Shown: one piece after another, positions 45,755 to 54,577 of the stretch
Layout: each line of letters begins with the position of its first letter
Numbering within the stretch: position 1 is the stretch's first letter
DNA from: Nitrospirota bacterium
GTDB taxonomy: Bacteria > Nitrospirota > Nitrospiria > Nitrospirales > UBA8639
DNA length: 64,000 nucleotides
NCBI GenBank assembly: GCA_029864405.1
Contig: JAOTTP010000005.1
Location: 1-64,000, forward strand
Direction: 5' to 3'
Program-made: the position numbers and the translations under genes
The notes under the pieces: generated by a model
Told to the model about the DNA's origin: nothing
Databases searched by the model: none
What the model saw: the letters and a program-made list of their open reading frames with translations, nothing else

Positions 45755-46732
45755 ATGACCGTTGCCATTAGTATTGGAATATTTCTCTCAATTATTCTGT
45801 TTGTTGAAGGAGCGTATTATTGTTATCACAAATATTTAAATCCCCAAAATCGTGATCTCAAGCGGCGTTTGCGCGGGGGATCCGGTAAACCTCAGGATTT
45901 TCAAAAAGCCAATGAAACTCCTGGAATTCTTCGGCAAAGGAAAATGAGCGACCTTCCGTGGCTCCAGGATTTGTTGGCCTCCATGACAAATTTGGGGGGA
46001 TTGGAGAAATTACTTCAGCAGGGCAACAGTCAAATGTCGGTAGGAATGTTTTTTCTCTTATCGGGAGCTCTTGGAGGTGGAGGGTTGTTGATCGCCACTT
46101 TGAAGGACTATGGGTTAGCTCCTGCTATCGGGTTTGCTCTATGTGGTCTGGCTATTCCATGGCTCTACATTAAAAGGAAGCGTAAACAGCGGTTTAAGGA
46201 ATTTGAACGACAATTGCCTGAGGCCTTGGATTTGATGGCTCGAGCCCTTCGGGCGGGGCATGCGTTTTCCGTGGGCATGAAGATGATCGGAGACGAATTC
46301 CCTGATCCGATTGGTCCGGAGTTTAGTCGGACTGTGGAAGAAATTTCCTTTGGGATTGATGTTCCGCAAGCGATGGGCAATTTAAACGAACGGGTGATCA
46401 GTACCGATTTGAAGTTTTTTGTCACGGCCTTGGTCGTTCAACGGGAAACAGGTGGGAATTTAGCCGAAATTATTGAAGCGATTTCCCGTCTCATTCGGCA
46501 ACGCTTTGAGCTACTCGGACGGGTTAAAGCCCTTTCCGCCGAAGGCCGCATGTCGGGAATTATCTTATTCCTTATGCCGATTGTGATGGCTGTCGTGTTG
46601 TGGGTCATGAATGAATCCTACATGCGGATTTTGTTTGAGGATGAGCTTGGGAAAATGATGGCACTTGGTTCAGGTTTGTTAATGGTCGTGGGAGCGTTTG
46701 TGATGAAAAATATGTGCGACATCAAAGTGTAA
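45755..46732 (+). CDS. tadB: Tad pilus inner-membrane platform protein TadB
   Basis: A 325-residue T2SSF-domain protein. An N-terminal helix (VAISIGIFLSIILFVEGAYYC), a helix pair near residue 100, the cytoplasmic GspF-like domain (FERQLPEALDLMARALRAGHAFSVGMKMIGDEF...PDPIGPEFSRTVEEISFGIDVPQAM) and two C-terminal helices are seen. With TadC it forms the platform that CpaF turns. GGGAGGGAG before the ATG at 45755 sets the start. It is separated from cpaF by 90 bp and from tadC by 12 bp. Confidence 0.92.
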   Translation: MTVAISIGIFLSIILFVEGAYYCYHKYLNPQNRDLKRRLRGGSGKPQDFQKANETPGILRQRKMSDLPWLQDLLASMTNLGGLEKLLQQGNSQMSVGMFFLLSGALGGGGLLIATLKDYGLAPAIGFALCGLAIPWLYIKRKRKQRFKEFERQLPEALDLMARALRAGHAFSVGMKMIGDEFPDPIGPEFSRTVEEISFGIDVPQAMGNLNERVISTDLKFFVTALVVQRETGGNLAEIIEAISRLIRQRFELLGRVKALSAEGRMSGIILFLMPIVMAVVLWVMNESYMRILFEDELGKMMALGSGLLMVVGAFVMKNMCDIKV

Positions 46733-46744
46733 AGGGATGGAGTG

Positions 46745-47695
46745 ATGGATCCATTATTATTGATCAGTTTCCTGGTTTTTTTGGGTGTCCTCGTTGTTGG
46801 CTGGGGTGCATGGAGTTATATGCAGTCCCAGCAAAAGATCAATGACTGGAGCATTCGGGCTAAGGGGCAGTCCCTCTCACAAAGTGCATTACAGAAAAAC
46901 GACGACCAAACCAGCCTGAAAGATCAGGGCATGAAGCTTCTCGAACGCTTGGGACAGGTCAATAAGCCCAAAGACCAAGCCGTGACCACACGGCTGCGAG
47001 CCTCGTTGGCTTCGGCAGGTTATCGGAATCAACGAGCCACGGTCATATTTTTGGGAACACGGATTTTTCTGGCTATTCTGTTCGGGCTTGCCTTTCTCTC
47101 CTTTGGTTCTGAGGTGATGGATGGGAAGGATCCGATGTATTTTCCTATCGTGCTGATCGGTATCATGGTGATTGGATTTTACGGCCCTCAGCTTTGGTTG
47201 AGTAATACCATCAGCAAAAGAAAAGAACGATTGGTGAATGGGTTTCCCGATGCGCTCGATCTAATGGTGGTGTGTGTCGAAGCCGGGTTAGGATTGGACC
47301 AGGCCATTTCCCGGGTGGGGCACGAGGTCAAGCAAGGCCATCCCGATCTTGGTGATGAGTTTATCTTGTTAAACTTGGAGCTACGTGCCGGGTTAAGCCG
47401 TGAGCAGGGGCTTCGCAATTTAGTCAATCGGACAAACCTCGAGGATATCCGTAGTTTGGTCGCTTTGTTGATTCAGACAGATCGATTTGGTACCAGTATT
47501 GGCCAAGCGCTCCGAGTCCATTCCGATTCCATGCGGTTGAAACGACGGCTGAAGGCCGAAGAACGAGGAGCACAGCTTCCCGTGAAGCTGATGATTCCTC
47601 TGATTCTCTTTATTTTCCCGGCATTAATGGTGGTGATTATTGGTCCTGGTGCGATTAGCCTCATGCGAAATTTATTGCCGGCCATGGGAGGGTGA
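46745..47695 (+). CDS. tadC: Tad pilus inner-membrane platform protein TadC
   Basis: A 316-residue partner of TadB with the same T2SSF domain: GFPDALDLMVVCVEAGLGLDQAISRVGHEVKQGHPDLGDEFILLNLELRAGLSREQGLRNLVNRT, preceded by helices near residue 100-140 and followed by a final helix pair (VKLMIPLILFIFPALMVVIIGPGAISL). It completes the inner-membrane base of the Flp pilus. The ATG at 46745 follows GGGATGGAG. The gene lies 12 bp after tadB. Confidence 0.92.
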   Translation: MDPLLLISFLVFLGVLVVGWGAWSYMQSQQKINDWSIRAKGQSLSQSALQKNDDQTSLKDQGMKLLERLGQVNKPKDQAVTTRLRASLASAGYRNQRATVIFLGTRIFLAILFGLAFLSFGSEVMDGKDPMYFPIVLIGIMVIGFYGPQLWLSNTISKRKERLVNGFPDALDLMVVCVEAGLGLDQAISRVGHEVKQGHPDLGDEFILLNLELRAGLSREQGLRNLVNRTNLEDIRSLVALLIQTDRFGTSIGQALRVHSDSMRLKRRLKAEERGAQLPVKLMIPLILFIFPALMVVIIGPGAISLMRNLLPAMGG

Positions 47696-47882
47696 TAGCG
47701 GGAGGGGTCCTTGAGAGAGCCAGGAACGATAGATTCGATAAACATTTCAAGAGCGTAGAGGAAGACAAAACATGGGATATCCATTCCACGAAGTTACACA
47801 ACACGAAGTTTCAACAGCCAATATGACCGTTCGGTCGATGGTCTTGAACGCATTACAAGAAACCTTTCAGATGAGGTACACA

Positions 47883-48887
47883 ATGATGAAGGCGAGCCTC
47901 CTCGTAACCTTGTTCGTATTATTCAGTTTGGGTGCCGCTGGGTGTGCAAAAAAAGAACAGTCGATGTTCACCCTTCAGGATGAACATTACCAACAAATCA
48001 TGGAACGACAAAAGGCGGGGATCAATCCTGAATCTCAAGCGCCTGTGGATCTCACTCAGGTCATGAATGACGACGAGTATGAAAAACTGGGAGATGCTCA
48101 TTTCCAGCAAGGCGATTTCCAGACGGCAAAAATTCAGTATGAAAAAGTGTTACAGGCCTCTCCGGAACAAATTCCTGCCCGCTACAAGCTGGCGGTGATC
48201 TATTTGGAAAAAGGAGCCCCTCAGGATGCCTATAACCAATTTCACCAAATCCTGGATTATGATTTGAATTTTGCTCCAGCCTACGAGGGGATGGGTCGGG
48301 CCTTGCTGAAGATGGAGAAGGATCAGGAAGCGGAGCAGGAGTTCCAGGCGGCTTTGTTGTATGATGCTGAAATGTGGACGTCGAAAAATTACCTTGGAAT
48401 CGTGGCCGATCGGCGGCATGATCATAAAGAGGCGATCCACCTGTATGAAGTCGCCTTGCAAAAGAAGACGGATGATCCGTCGATCTTGAACAATTTAGGG
48501 ATGGCATATTATTTAGATACCCAATATGAAGAGGCGGTCAGAACCTTTCAGCATGCGATTCAGGTTGGAGGATCCAACGACAAAATTTCGAATAATCTTG
48601 GATTAGCTCTGACCAAACTTGGGCATTTTGATCTGGCCTACGAAGCCTATGCCCGAGGCATGGATTCGGCGAAGGCCTATAATAATTTGGGAGTGGCATT
48701 TCTGGAGGCTGGGAAGTTTGCTCGAGCCTCCCGTTGTTTTGAAAAAGCCATTGAAACCCAACCGACCTTTTATGAAAAGGCCAAGGAGAATTTATCGCTT
48801 AGCTCTCGAATGCTGTCGAAACTCCCAATGGTTCAGCAACAAACGTTGATTCGTCGGGAGCCTACGTGTTTGTCCGGGGCCATCTGA
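47883..48887 (+). CDS. tadD: TadD-like TPR lipoprotein
   Basis: A 334-residue lipoprotein with signal LLVTLFVLFSLGAAGC, so probably on the inner face of the outer membrane. At least seven TPR units follow, for example YEKLGDAHFQQGDFQTAKIQYEKVLQ, IPARYKLAVIYLEKGAPQDAYNQF, PSILNNLGMAYYLDTQYEEAVRTFQ and KAYNNLGVAFLEAGKFARASRCFEKAI. TadD is a pilotin-like factor for the secretin. GAGG five bases before ATG 47883 is chosen; a longer in-frame start at 47772 is possible but would bury the signal peptide. It is the last gene of the Tad locus. Confidence 0.87.
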   Translation: MMKASLLVTLFVLFSLGAAGCAKKEQSMFTLQDEHYQQIMERQKAGINPESQAPVDLTQVMNDDEYEKLGDAHFQQGDFQTAKIQYEKVLQASPEQIPARYKLAVIYLEKGAPQDAYNQFHQILDYDLNFAPAYEGMGRALLKMEKDQEAEQEFQAALLYDAEMWTSKNYLGIVADRRHDHKEAIHLYEVALQKKTDDPSILNNLGMAYYLDTQYEEAVRTFQHAIQVGGSNDKISNNLGLALTKLGHFDLAYEAYARGMDSAKAYNNLGVAFLEAGKFARASRCFEKAIETQPTFYEKAKENLSLSSRMLSKLPMVQQQTLIRREPTCLSGAI

Positions 48888-48952
48888 ACGATTTCAGTGA
48901 TCAGTTCGTCATGTTCACCGGCTTCTGGCCGGAATCTATCTTCCCACCTCAG

Positions 48953-48986
48953 GCATTCCCGGCATATATGATCGGGAATCCATCTT
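48953..48986. repeat. Dispersed palindromic repeat (GCATTCCCGG...CGGGAATCCATCTTC)
   Basis: GCATTCCCGGCATATATGA then TCGGGAATCCATCTTC; member of the intergenic family described at 31186-31285, next to the RAYT REP. Confidence 0.55.
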
Positions 48987-49001
48987 CTGAAGGCGATTAT
49001 C

Positions 49002-49042
49002 GTAGGTCGGGTTAGGCCGTCCTCGGCCGTAACCCGACAGGG
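49002..49042. repeat. REP element upstream of the RAYT gene
   Basis: GTAGGTCGGGTTAGGCCGTC, then CTCGGCCGTAACCCGACAGG: GTCGGGTTA pairs with TAACCCGAC and GGCCG with CGGCC, giving a folded hairpin with a GTAG-like foot, the usual REP form. Confidence 0.75.
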
Positions 49043-49090
49043 TTTACCCGGCGCACCTTCCTTTCAGGCGGTTCATTTTTCTTCACGGTA

Positions 49091-49546
49091 GTGACGGAGA
49101 AACGGCGACCGCTGTTTCTTTTTTCAAGGGCGGTGGAGGTCTTGCAAACGGCGTTCTGGGTGGTGCAGGCAACGCGCCCGTTCGAAGTGGAGGCAATGGT
49201 CATGTTGCCCGATCACCTTTGCCTCCGGACGCTTCCGCCTGGGGATGCCGATTTTGGGACACGTTGGCGGCTGGTCAAGACCCGGTTCCCCGAACACCGC
49301 GATCCGGCCTGGCGTGTGGCGCCGAATCACGCGCGGTCCGCGAAACGAGGGCAGGCGGTATGGCAGCACCGGTATTGGGAGCATCTGTTGCGGGACGAAA
49401 CCGATTTCGTCCGGCATGTGGAGTACATTCATGTTAACCCGGTCAAACACGGGTTGGCGTCATCCCCGATGCAATGGCCCTACTCCAGCTTTCGCCGCTA
49501 TGTCGAAGGCGGGAGTATCCCGCTGATTGAGGATCTGGCCAGATAA
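49091..49546 (+). CDS. REP-associated tyrosine transposase (RAYT), possibly decaying
   Basis: A Y1-type HUH protein that cuts and moves REP hairpins. LPPGDADFGTRWRLVKTRF, WQHRYWEHLLRDETDFVRHVEYIHVNPVKHGL and WPYSSFRRYVEGG are typical, with the likely nucleophile Y112. The HUH metal motif, usually H-x-H, reads H42-L-C44, so one histidine is replaced by cysteine. The homologous reading frame continues upstream (GGSFFFTVVTEKRRPLF and RRTFLS before it) back to a stop at 49013, but it contains no ATG, GTG or TTG; the first start is the GTG at 49091, which removes the normal N-terminus. It is flanked by REPs on both sides. Confidence 0.72.
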   Translation: MTEKRRPLFLFSRAVEVLQTAFWVVQATRPFEVEAMVMLPDHLCLRTLPPGDADFGTRWRLVKTRFPEHRDPAWRVAPNHARSAKRGQAVWQHRYWEHLLRDETDFVRHVEYIHVNPVKHGLASSPMQWPYSSFRRYVEGGSIPLIEDLAR

Positions 49547-49590
49547 ATTTCGATGGAGTGGGATATGAATGAAAGGAAAAAGGAATCGTC

Positions 49591-49618
49591 GAGTTACGCT
49601 ACGCTACCCCGACCTACC
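49591..49618. repeat. REP element downstream of the RAYT gene
   Basis: GAGTTACGCTACGCTACCCC followed by GACCTAC. The last part ACCCCGACCTAC is the complement of the GTAGGTCGGG foot of the upstream copy, with an imperfect arm. Confidence 0.6.
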
Positions 49619-49626
49619 AGCAGCAG

Positions 49627-52335
49627 TCAGTGGGTTGTCTCATGCTTGGTAGGAGAAAACATCGATTCGAGGATTTTAGCGAGGTCGAAGATTTTATAGG
49701 GCTTGACCAAGATTCCTTGAAATCCATGCTGTTGAAAATCGCACATAATGGGATCGTCTGAATATCCGCTCGTGACAATAGCCTTAATGTGAGGGTCTAA
49801 ATCTCTGAGATGCTGAATGGCTTTTTTCCCTCCCATGGCGCCGGGAATGGTGAGGTCGAGGATGACCACTTCGAATTTTTTGCCATCCGCCAGTGACTGG
49901 GAAACCAGGTCGATGGCGGCTTGCCCATCTGGTACGCCGACCACGTCATAGCCGAACTGAGTCAGCGCGTCTTCCACCATTCGGCGAATGCTGTCTTCGT
50001 CATCCATGACCAGAACCCGTCCTCGGTCTTTTCGGGGGATGGCTGGAATGCTCGGCGCCCCATCTTCTGGTGTGACATGTGAAGAGGGTATATACACGGT
50101 AAAGGTCGTGCCGATTCCAACTTTGGATGTGACGCTGATGTGTCCATGATGCTGTTGGATGATGCTATGGGCTGTGGCTAATCCCAACCCGGATGCGCCG
50201 GGTTTGGTGGTATAATACGGATCAAAAATATTCGACAGTTGGCGGTCTTCAATCCCGGTCCCCTGATCCTCAAACGAAAATTTTATATAGTTCCCAGGGA
50301 TGAGTGACGGTGAAGGAAGGGCCGAAGGATTTTTCAGTCCCACGTTTTCCACTTTGACGGATAAGTGGCCACCATGAGGCATGGCCTGTCTGGCATTGAT
50401 GGTGATGTTTTGAATGACCTGCCGGAGTTGACCGGGGTCAGCATCCAGGGGCCAGAGGTCATCGGGGATGTCGAAATGACAACTGATCGATGACCCGGAC
50501 AGGGCAAAGATCGTACTTTTTCGAAGAAGATCTCCTAACGCGATGGAAGTCTTTATGGGTGCTCCGCCTTTGGCAAAGGTCAGGAGTTGTTGGGTCAATT
50601 CTTTGGCGCGCAGGCAAGCCTGTTCGGCTTGCTCCAGGTTTTGAGTCAGAGGGTCGTTCGAAACCATTCGTAATTTCGCCACGAACACGTTGCCCAATAT
50701 AGTCGTGAGTATATTGTTGAAGTCGTGGGCAAGCCCTCCCGCCAAGACCCCCAACGAATTGAGTTTGCTAATTCGTTGTTGTTCTTCTTGGTGACGGGTT
50801 TGGTCGGTGATATCTCGGAAGACAATCACGGTGCCCACCAGATGACCGCTATGATCGCGGATCGGTCCTTCTCTCAGGGTAATTGTCCGTTGAAGGCCGT
50901 GTTTGGTCAGCAATTGATGAGGCGTATCGAGTTCAGAGAGGACAAACGCTCTGGAGGAAAACTGCAAAGAAGGCTCATTTTCGTTCTTTGGTCTATCACT
51001 GGTCAGGCGGAATATTTCTTGGAATGGACGGTGCAAGGCCTCATGGGTTGTCCATTCGGTGATCTGTTCCGCCAGGGGATTTAAGAAAGAAATATGTCCT
51101 TCTTGATCAGTCGTGACGATGCCTTCCGCGACCGATTGGAGAGTGGTGACCAAGTAATCCTTTTCAGCAATGAGGGCATGCTCGAGGCGTTTCCGGTCGG
51201 AAATATCTCGAAGGATAAAGCCGTAATGGGTATCCAAGCCGATTTTCCAGCTGGTGGAAGAAATTTCCAACGAAAACAGTTCACCGCTTTTCCGGAGACC
51301 GGTGAGTTCCAATGGCTGCTGAATAGGAAAGGTCGAAGATCGACCATAACTGATATCTTCTAGCCCTTTCCGGTACATGTCCCGATATCCTTCTTCCAGT
51401 AAGGTCACAATCGAGTGTCCGAGAACCTCGTCCGGCTGATAACCGAAAATTGCCTCAGCTGCGGGATTCCAAGAGACAATGGTCCCGTGTAAGTCGGCAG
51501 AAATTATCCCTTCATGAGCGGAGTCCACAAGAGAGAAATACTGAGATTGGAGTTCGGTCAGCGTCTGCCTGACCCGCACATGGTGTGTGATATCCAGGCC
51601 GTACCCTCGCACGAGACCTTTTTCTTGTATAGGAGAGAAGGTCCAATCGAAGTGGCGGTGCTCGACAACGACCGTGAGACCTCTGATGGGGGCGATCGTT
51701 TTGAGGCATCCCATGGCGAGCTGTGTCAGTGTGGCCGGGAGCACCATTGGCACGCCGTCTTCCCGGAATCCATAGGTGTCCAAAAGGCGGATCATGGCAG
51801 GGTTGGCATAGGCCAAGTGTCCTTGAGCATCCACTTCCACAATGGGATTCGGACTTTCTTCAGGCATCGACGCTAAATGTTGATGCGCTTCGTGTTGCTG
51901 GAGTTGCTGGCTGAGATCACGAAAAATCACCAGCGCACCGGAGTGGCGGGGGTCCGTCAGTTGTGTGCATTGGAATTCCACCCATCGTGTTTCTCCGCTT
52001 GGCCGACGAATCAGTAGCTGAGGCGTCCATATCGATTGCCCGGTCGTGATCGCTCTTGTGATCGGGCAGTGTTCTTCTTGTGTGAGAAGATCAACGTGGA
52101 GACACTCTGCGTGCGCATGAAATGATTGGCCGAGGCATGAGGTTTCGGTTCGATGAAGAATCCTGGCGCCTTCCAGGTTCAAAGAAAGAATCTGGCCTTG
52201 TGTATTCACGTGGCAGATGCCAATGTGAATCGAGTCCATCAAGGTATGAACAAAGGCTTGGGATGAGCGCAATGCCTTCTCTAAGCCAGGGACATCCATT
52301 TGGTTGAGTTCTTGAAAAGACTGTTGCCTATCCAC
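49627..52335 (-). CDS. PAS-rich hybrid sensor histidine kinase with C-terminal receiver
   Basis: A 902-residue soluble kinase. Four PAS-type domains occupy about 25-500 (e.g. SLVDSAHEGIISADLHGTIVSWNPAAEAIFGY and VAEGIVTTDQEGHISFLNPLAEQITEW). The phosphoacceptor histidine is in LAGGLAHDFNNILTTILGNV (about 535), the ATP domain has NARQAMPHG, FEDQGTGIEDRQLSNIFDPYYTTK and GLGLATAHSIIQQHHG. A receiver domain ends the protein (LVMDDEDSIRR, VVILDLTIPGAMGG, ILVKPYK). The lack of membrane segments suggests a cytoplasmic signal such as redox or a small ligand. The GTG start has AGGAAGG upstream. No dedicated output regulator is next to it. Confidence 0.93.
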   Translation of the reverse strand: MDRQQSFQELNQMDVPGLEKALRSSQAFVHTLMDSIHIGICHVNTQGQILSLNLEGARILHRTETSCLGQSFHAHAECLHVDLLTQEEHCPITRAITTGQSIWTPQLLIRRPSGETRWVEFQCTQLTDPRHSGALVIFRDLSQQLQQHEAHQHLASMPEESPNPIVEVDAQGHLAYANPAMIRLLDTYGFREDGVPMVLPATLTQLAMGCLKTIAPIRGLTVVVEHRHFDWTFSPIQEKGLVRGYGLDITHHVRVRQTLTELQSQYFSLVDSAHEGIISADLHGTIVSWNPAAEAIFGYQPDEVLGHSIVTLLEEGYRDMYRKGLEDISYGRSSTFPIQQPLELTGLRKSGELFSLEISSTSWKIGLDTHYGFILRDISDRKRLEHALIAEKDYLVTTLQSVAEGIVTTDQEGHISFLNPLAEQITEWTTHEALHRPFQEIFRLTSDRPKNENEPSLQFSSRAFVLSELDTPHQLLTKHGLQRTITLREGPIRDHSGHLVGTVIVFRDITDQTRHQEEQQRISKLNSLGVLAGGLAHDFNNILTTILGNVFVAKLRMVSNDPLTQNLEQAEQACLRAKELTQQLLTFAKGGAPIKTSIALGDLLRKSTIFALSGSSISCHFDIPDDLWPLDADPGQLRQVIQNITINARQAMPHGGHLSVKVENVGLKNPSALPSPSLIPGNYIKFSFEDQGTGIEDRQLSNIFDPYYTTKPGASGLGLATAHSIIQQHHGHISVTSKVGIGTTFTVYIPSSHVTPEDGAPSIPAIPRKDRGRVLVMDDEDSIRRMVEDALTQFGYDVVGVPDGQAAIDLVSQSLADGKKFEVVILDLTIPGAMGGKKAIQHLRDLDPHIKAIVTSGYSDDPIMCDFQQHGFQGILVKPYKIFDLAKILESMFSPTKHETTH

Positions 52336-52390
52336 TCAGCGATTCCTTCCTGCCATGCTGACGACATCGTGTGGTGAACGATACCGGTTC

Positions 52391-53614
52391 TTACCATAAG
52401 GCTTCAAGAATTTTCGAAATATCCCATTTTTCCTGATGAGGATCTAAGGCCTTTTCAATCGATCGAAGAGGTGTTGTTGCGCTTTGTGCCGCCAGATCAA
52501 TGATTTCCTGCTCTGGATAGGGTTGGCCTAAGGAGTCTTTAAGTAATTTAATGGTAGGAGTCATTCGACTATGGCTATGGACCCACACCACGACGGCCTG
52601 TTCGCCGGTATTCAGGCGAACCAGGGAACCAATCGGATACACTCCTAAGAGTTGGATCAATCGTTGCACGAGATACGGATGGTATTGCCCTGCGACAGCA
52701 GCACGATACAGTTCGGATAAGGCCCGAGCGGGGGGCACTGGTGGAAAGCTGCATCGTCCACTAATTTGTGCATCATAGGTGTCGGCAATGCTGAGTATTT
52801 GGGTTAATTCAGAAATCTGATGGGTTCGTAACCCCTTGGGGTAACCGGATCCGTCAAGCCGTTCATGATGTTCCAGGACCATTCGTTTCGACTCGTCAGG
52901 GATATCGGGGTAGTGATTAAGGATGGCCACGCCCATTTCACAATGCGCCTGCATTAATTTCTGTTCTTGAGGTGTGAAACGTCCCACCTTACGGATCATA
53001 TTCAACGGGAGACGAAGTTGTCCGATGTCGTGGAGAAGTGCTGCAAGCCCAACGAGTTTTAATTGTGTCGGATCGCAGCCGTGTTCTTGTCCGATTGCCA
53101 TGGCTAACATCCCCGTATCCACCCCGTGAGAGGCCAGGTTGGGATCGAAACGACGCATTTGAATCAGCGACACCATGGCGGCCTGATGGTCTAAAATCCC
53201 ATCAAGGAGGGTGCTGACCACACTTCGGACTTCTTCGAGGTGTTGGGGGGACGACGCTTCCATCTGACGGAAAAATACCTCCATTGTGGAGATGGCCTCC
53301 GCGCGAAGGAGACGAGCTGCTTCAATATCTTCCAGATTGGGCCCTGGGCCAACCCTGGGGGATGTTAACGGAGCTGTGGGAGAGAGGTCCTGGTCATCTG
53401 AGGGGTGCCGAACGCCACTCGTCTCGGCGAGATCGCATCCTTTTTCCGTGTCGATCTGGACTTCCTGAATCCCGTAACTGCGCAACAAGGCAATTTCATC
53501 CTCTCGTTTGATCGTCCATTTGTGACGGAGAAACGGGGTTTTAAACCACGATCGGTCCATGCCGGTGATATACATGCCTGGCCGCAGGTCCTGAATAGAG
53601 ATACGTTTATTCAT
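52391..53614 (-). CDS. HD-GYP phosphodiesterase with DUF3391 N-terminus
   Basis: A 407-residue protein. The N-terminal DUF3391 domain (ISIQDLRPGMYITGMDRSW, PFLRHKWTIKREDEIALLRSYGIQEVQID) is followed by an HD-GYP domain: LLHDIGQLRLPLNMIRK (about 198-214), AHCEMGVAILNHYPDI, and HHERLDGSGYPKGLRTHQIS (about 252-271). HD-GYP enzymes break c-di-GMP to GMP or pGpG. The ATG at 53614 is chosen because it starts the DUF3391 homology; the longer frame to 53830 carries an unrelated tail. The ribosome site is weak. It could counter the GGDEF protein and lower signal to the flp riboswitch. The metal ligands look intact. Confidence 0.9.
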   Translation of the reverse strand: MNKRISIQDLRPGMYITGMDRSWFKTPFLRHKWTIKREDEIALLRSYGIQEVQIDTEKGCDLAETSGVRHPSDDQDLSPTAPLTSPRVGPGPNLEDIEAARLLRAEAISTMEVFFRQMEASSPQHLEEVRSVVSTLLDGILDHQAAMVSLIQMRRFDPNLASHGVDTGMLAMAIGQEHGCDPTQLKLVGLAALLHDIGQLRLPLNMIRKVGRFTPQEQKLMQAHCEMGVAILNHYPDIPDESKRMVLEHHERLDGSGYPKGLRTHQISELTQILSIADTYDAQISGRCSFPPVPPARALSELYRAAVAGQYHPYLVQRLIQLLGVYPIGSLVRLNTGEQAVVVWVHSHSRMTPTIKLLKDSLGQPYPEQEIIDLAAQSATTPLRSIEKALDPHQEKWDISKILEALW

Positions 53615-53838
53615 GGTGCAAGGTCGGGCAAAAGGGGATGAAAAACGCACCAGATGAGACGTGAGATGTACAGATGTGTCCCCAACAACTGGGAAGCTGG
53701 ATGGAATGGCGCTCATGGTAACGTTATTCCCGTAAAAGGGCAAGAGAGGTGAGTCGAACCACCCAGCCCATGGCTTGACTGGAATGGTAGACGCAAGACC
53801 GAAACGACCGGCCATTCCCGAGGAAAGCATGGCAATGA

Positions 53839-54411
53839 TTAGGATGAGCGTTTGAGAATCCGTTCGATGCGGCCGGCAATCTCGATCGCTTCTTCCTGAT
53901 GATCTCCAGCCAGCAGGAGGGCATGGTAGTTTTGCAGTGTGGGAAGTAATTGCGGGTCGGAAAGTCCCCAGGATTTTTCACGAATGGCCAACGCTCGTTT
54001 GAGAAGTGGGCGGGCCATCTCCATTTGGCCTCTCTGATCATACAACGAGGCGAGTGCGGCTAAAGGATCGGCCATTCGGAGATGTTCGGGTCCCATGGAC
54101 TGAGCCAACAGTGGCAAGGCTTCCCAATAATAGGCTTCGGCCTGACTCTCTTGTCCTTCCAGGCGGGCGACTTCTCCCAGCTGAAAAATCACCAGGGCAT
54201 AGCGTTCATCGGTCGGCCCCTGTTCGCGAACCGACGGTAACAGACGATGCAACAGGTCTTTGGCTTCTTGAAGTTGTCCGCGGGAGAGTGCCCCATGGAT
54301 CAGCTCCCATTGCCGATCCCATTCGGACGATGTTGGACACCCGGTGAGCAGGCAGATGAGGCCTGCAAACAGCCACCATACAAACAATGTTCGGTTTGCG
54401 TGGTGGTTCAT
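53839..54411 (-). CDS. TPR-containing lipoprotein, uncharacterised
   Basis: A 190-residue predicted lipoprotein (signal FVWWLFAGLICLLTGC). Three or so TPR-type repeats follow: GRLQEAKDLLHRLL-like, RYALVIFQLGEVARLEGQESQAEAYYWEAL, DPLAALASLYDQRGQMEMARPLLKRALAI and LLPTLQNYHALLLAGDHQEEAIEIAGRI. The partner is unknown. I use the ATG at 54411; a GTG at 54435 is possible, and neither has a clear ribosome site. It is 224 bp upstream of the HD-GYP gene and faces away from the YihY gene. Confidence 0.72.
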   Translation of the reverse strand: MNHHANRTLFVWWLFAGLICLLTGCPTSSEWDRQWELIHGALSRGQLQEAKDLLHRLLPSVREQGPTDERYALVIFQLGEVARLEGQESQAEAYYWEALPLLAQSMGPEHLRMADPLAALASLYDQRGQMEMARPLLKRALAIREKSWGLSDPQLLPTLQNYHALLLAGDHQEEAIEIAGRIERILKRSS

Positions 54412-54577
54412 GAATATTGGAGGAAGGGTTTGCACGAATGACTGGGGAACCCAGATGAGCGTTGGATCACTCGTGTCAGATGTTGGGAGCCATCATGGGA
54501 AAATCCGGAAACATTCTGGACATTTTCTGCCACTCTTTGTAGGGTACCCGCGTAGAAGACCCGTGACGGAGATGAAG

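Noticed and set aside
53740-53790. tRNA-like T-arm on the minus strand (GGTGGTTCGACTCACC)
   Set aside because: No acceptor, D-arm or anticodon stem can be built around it.
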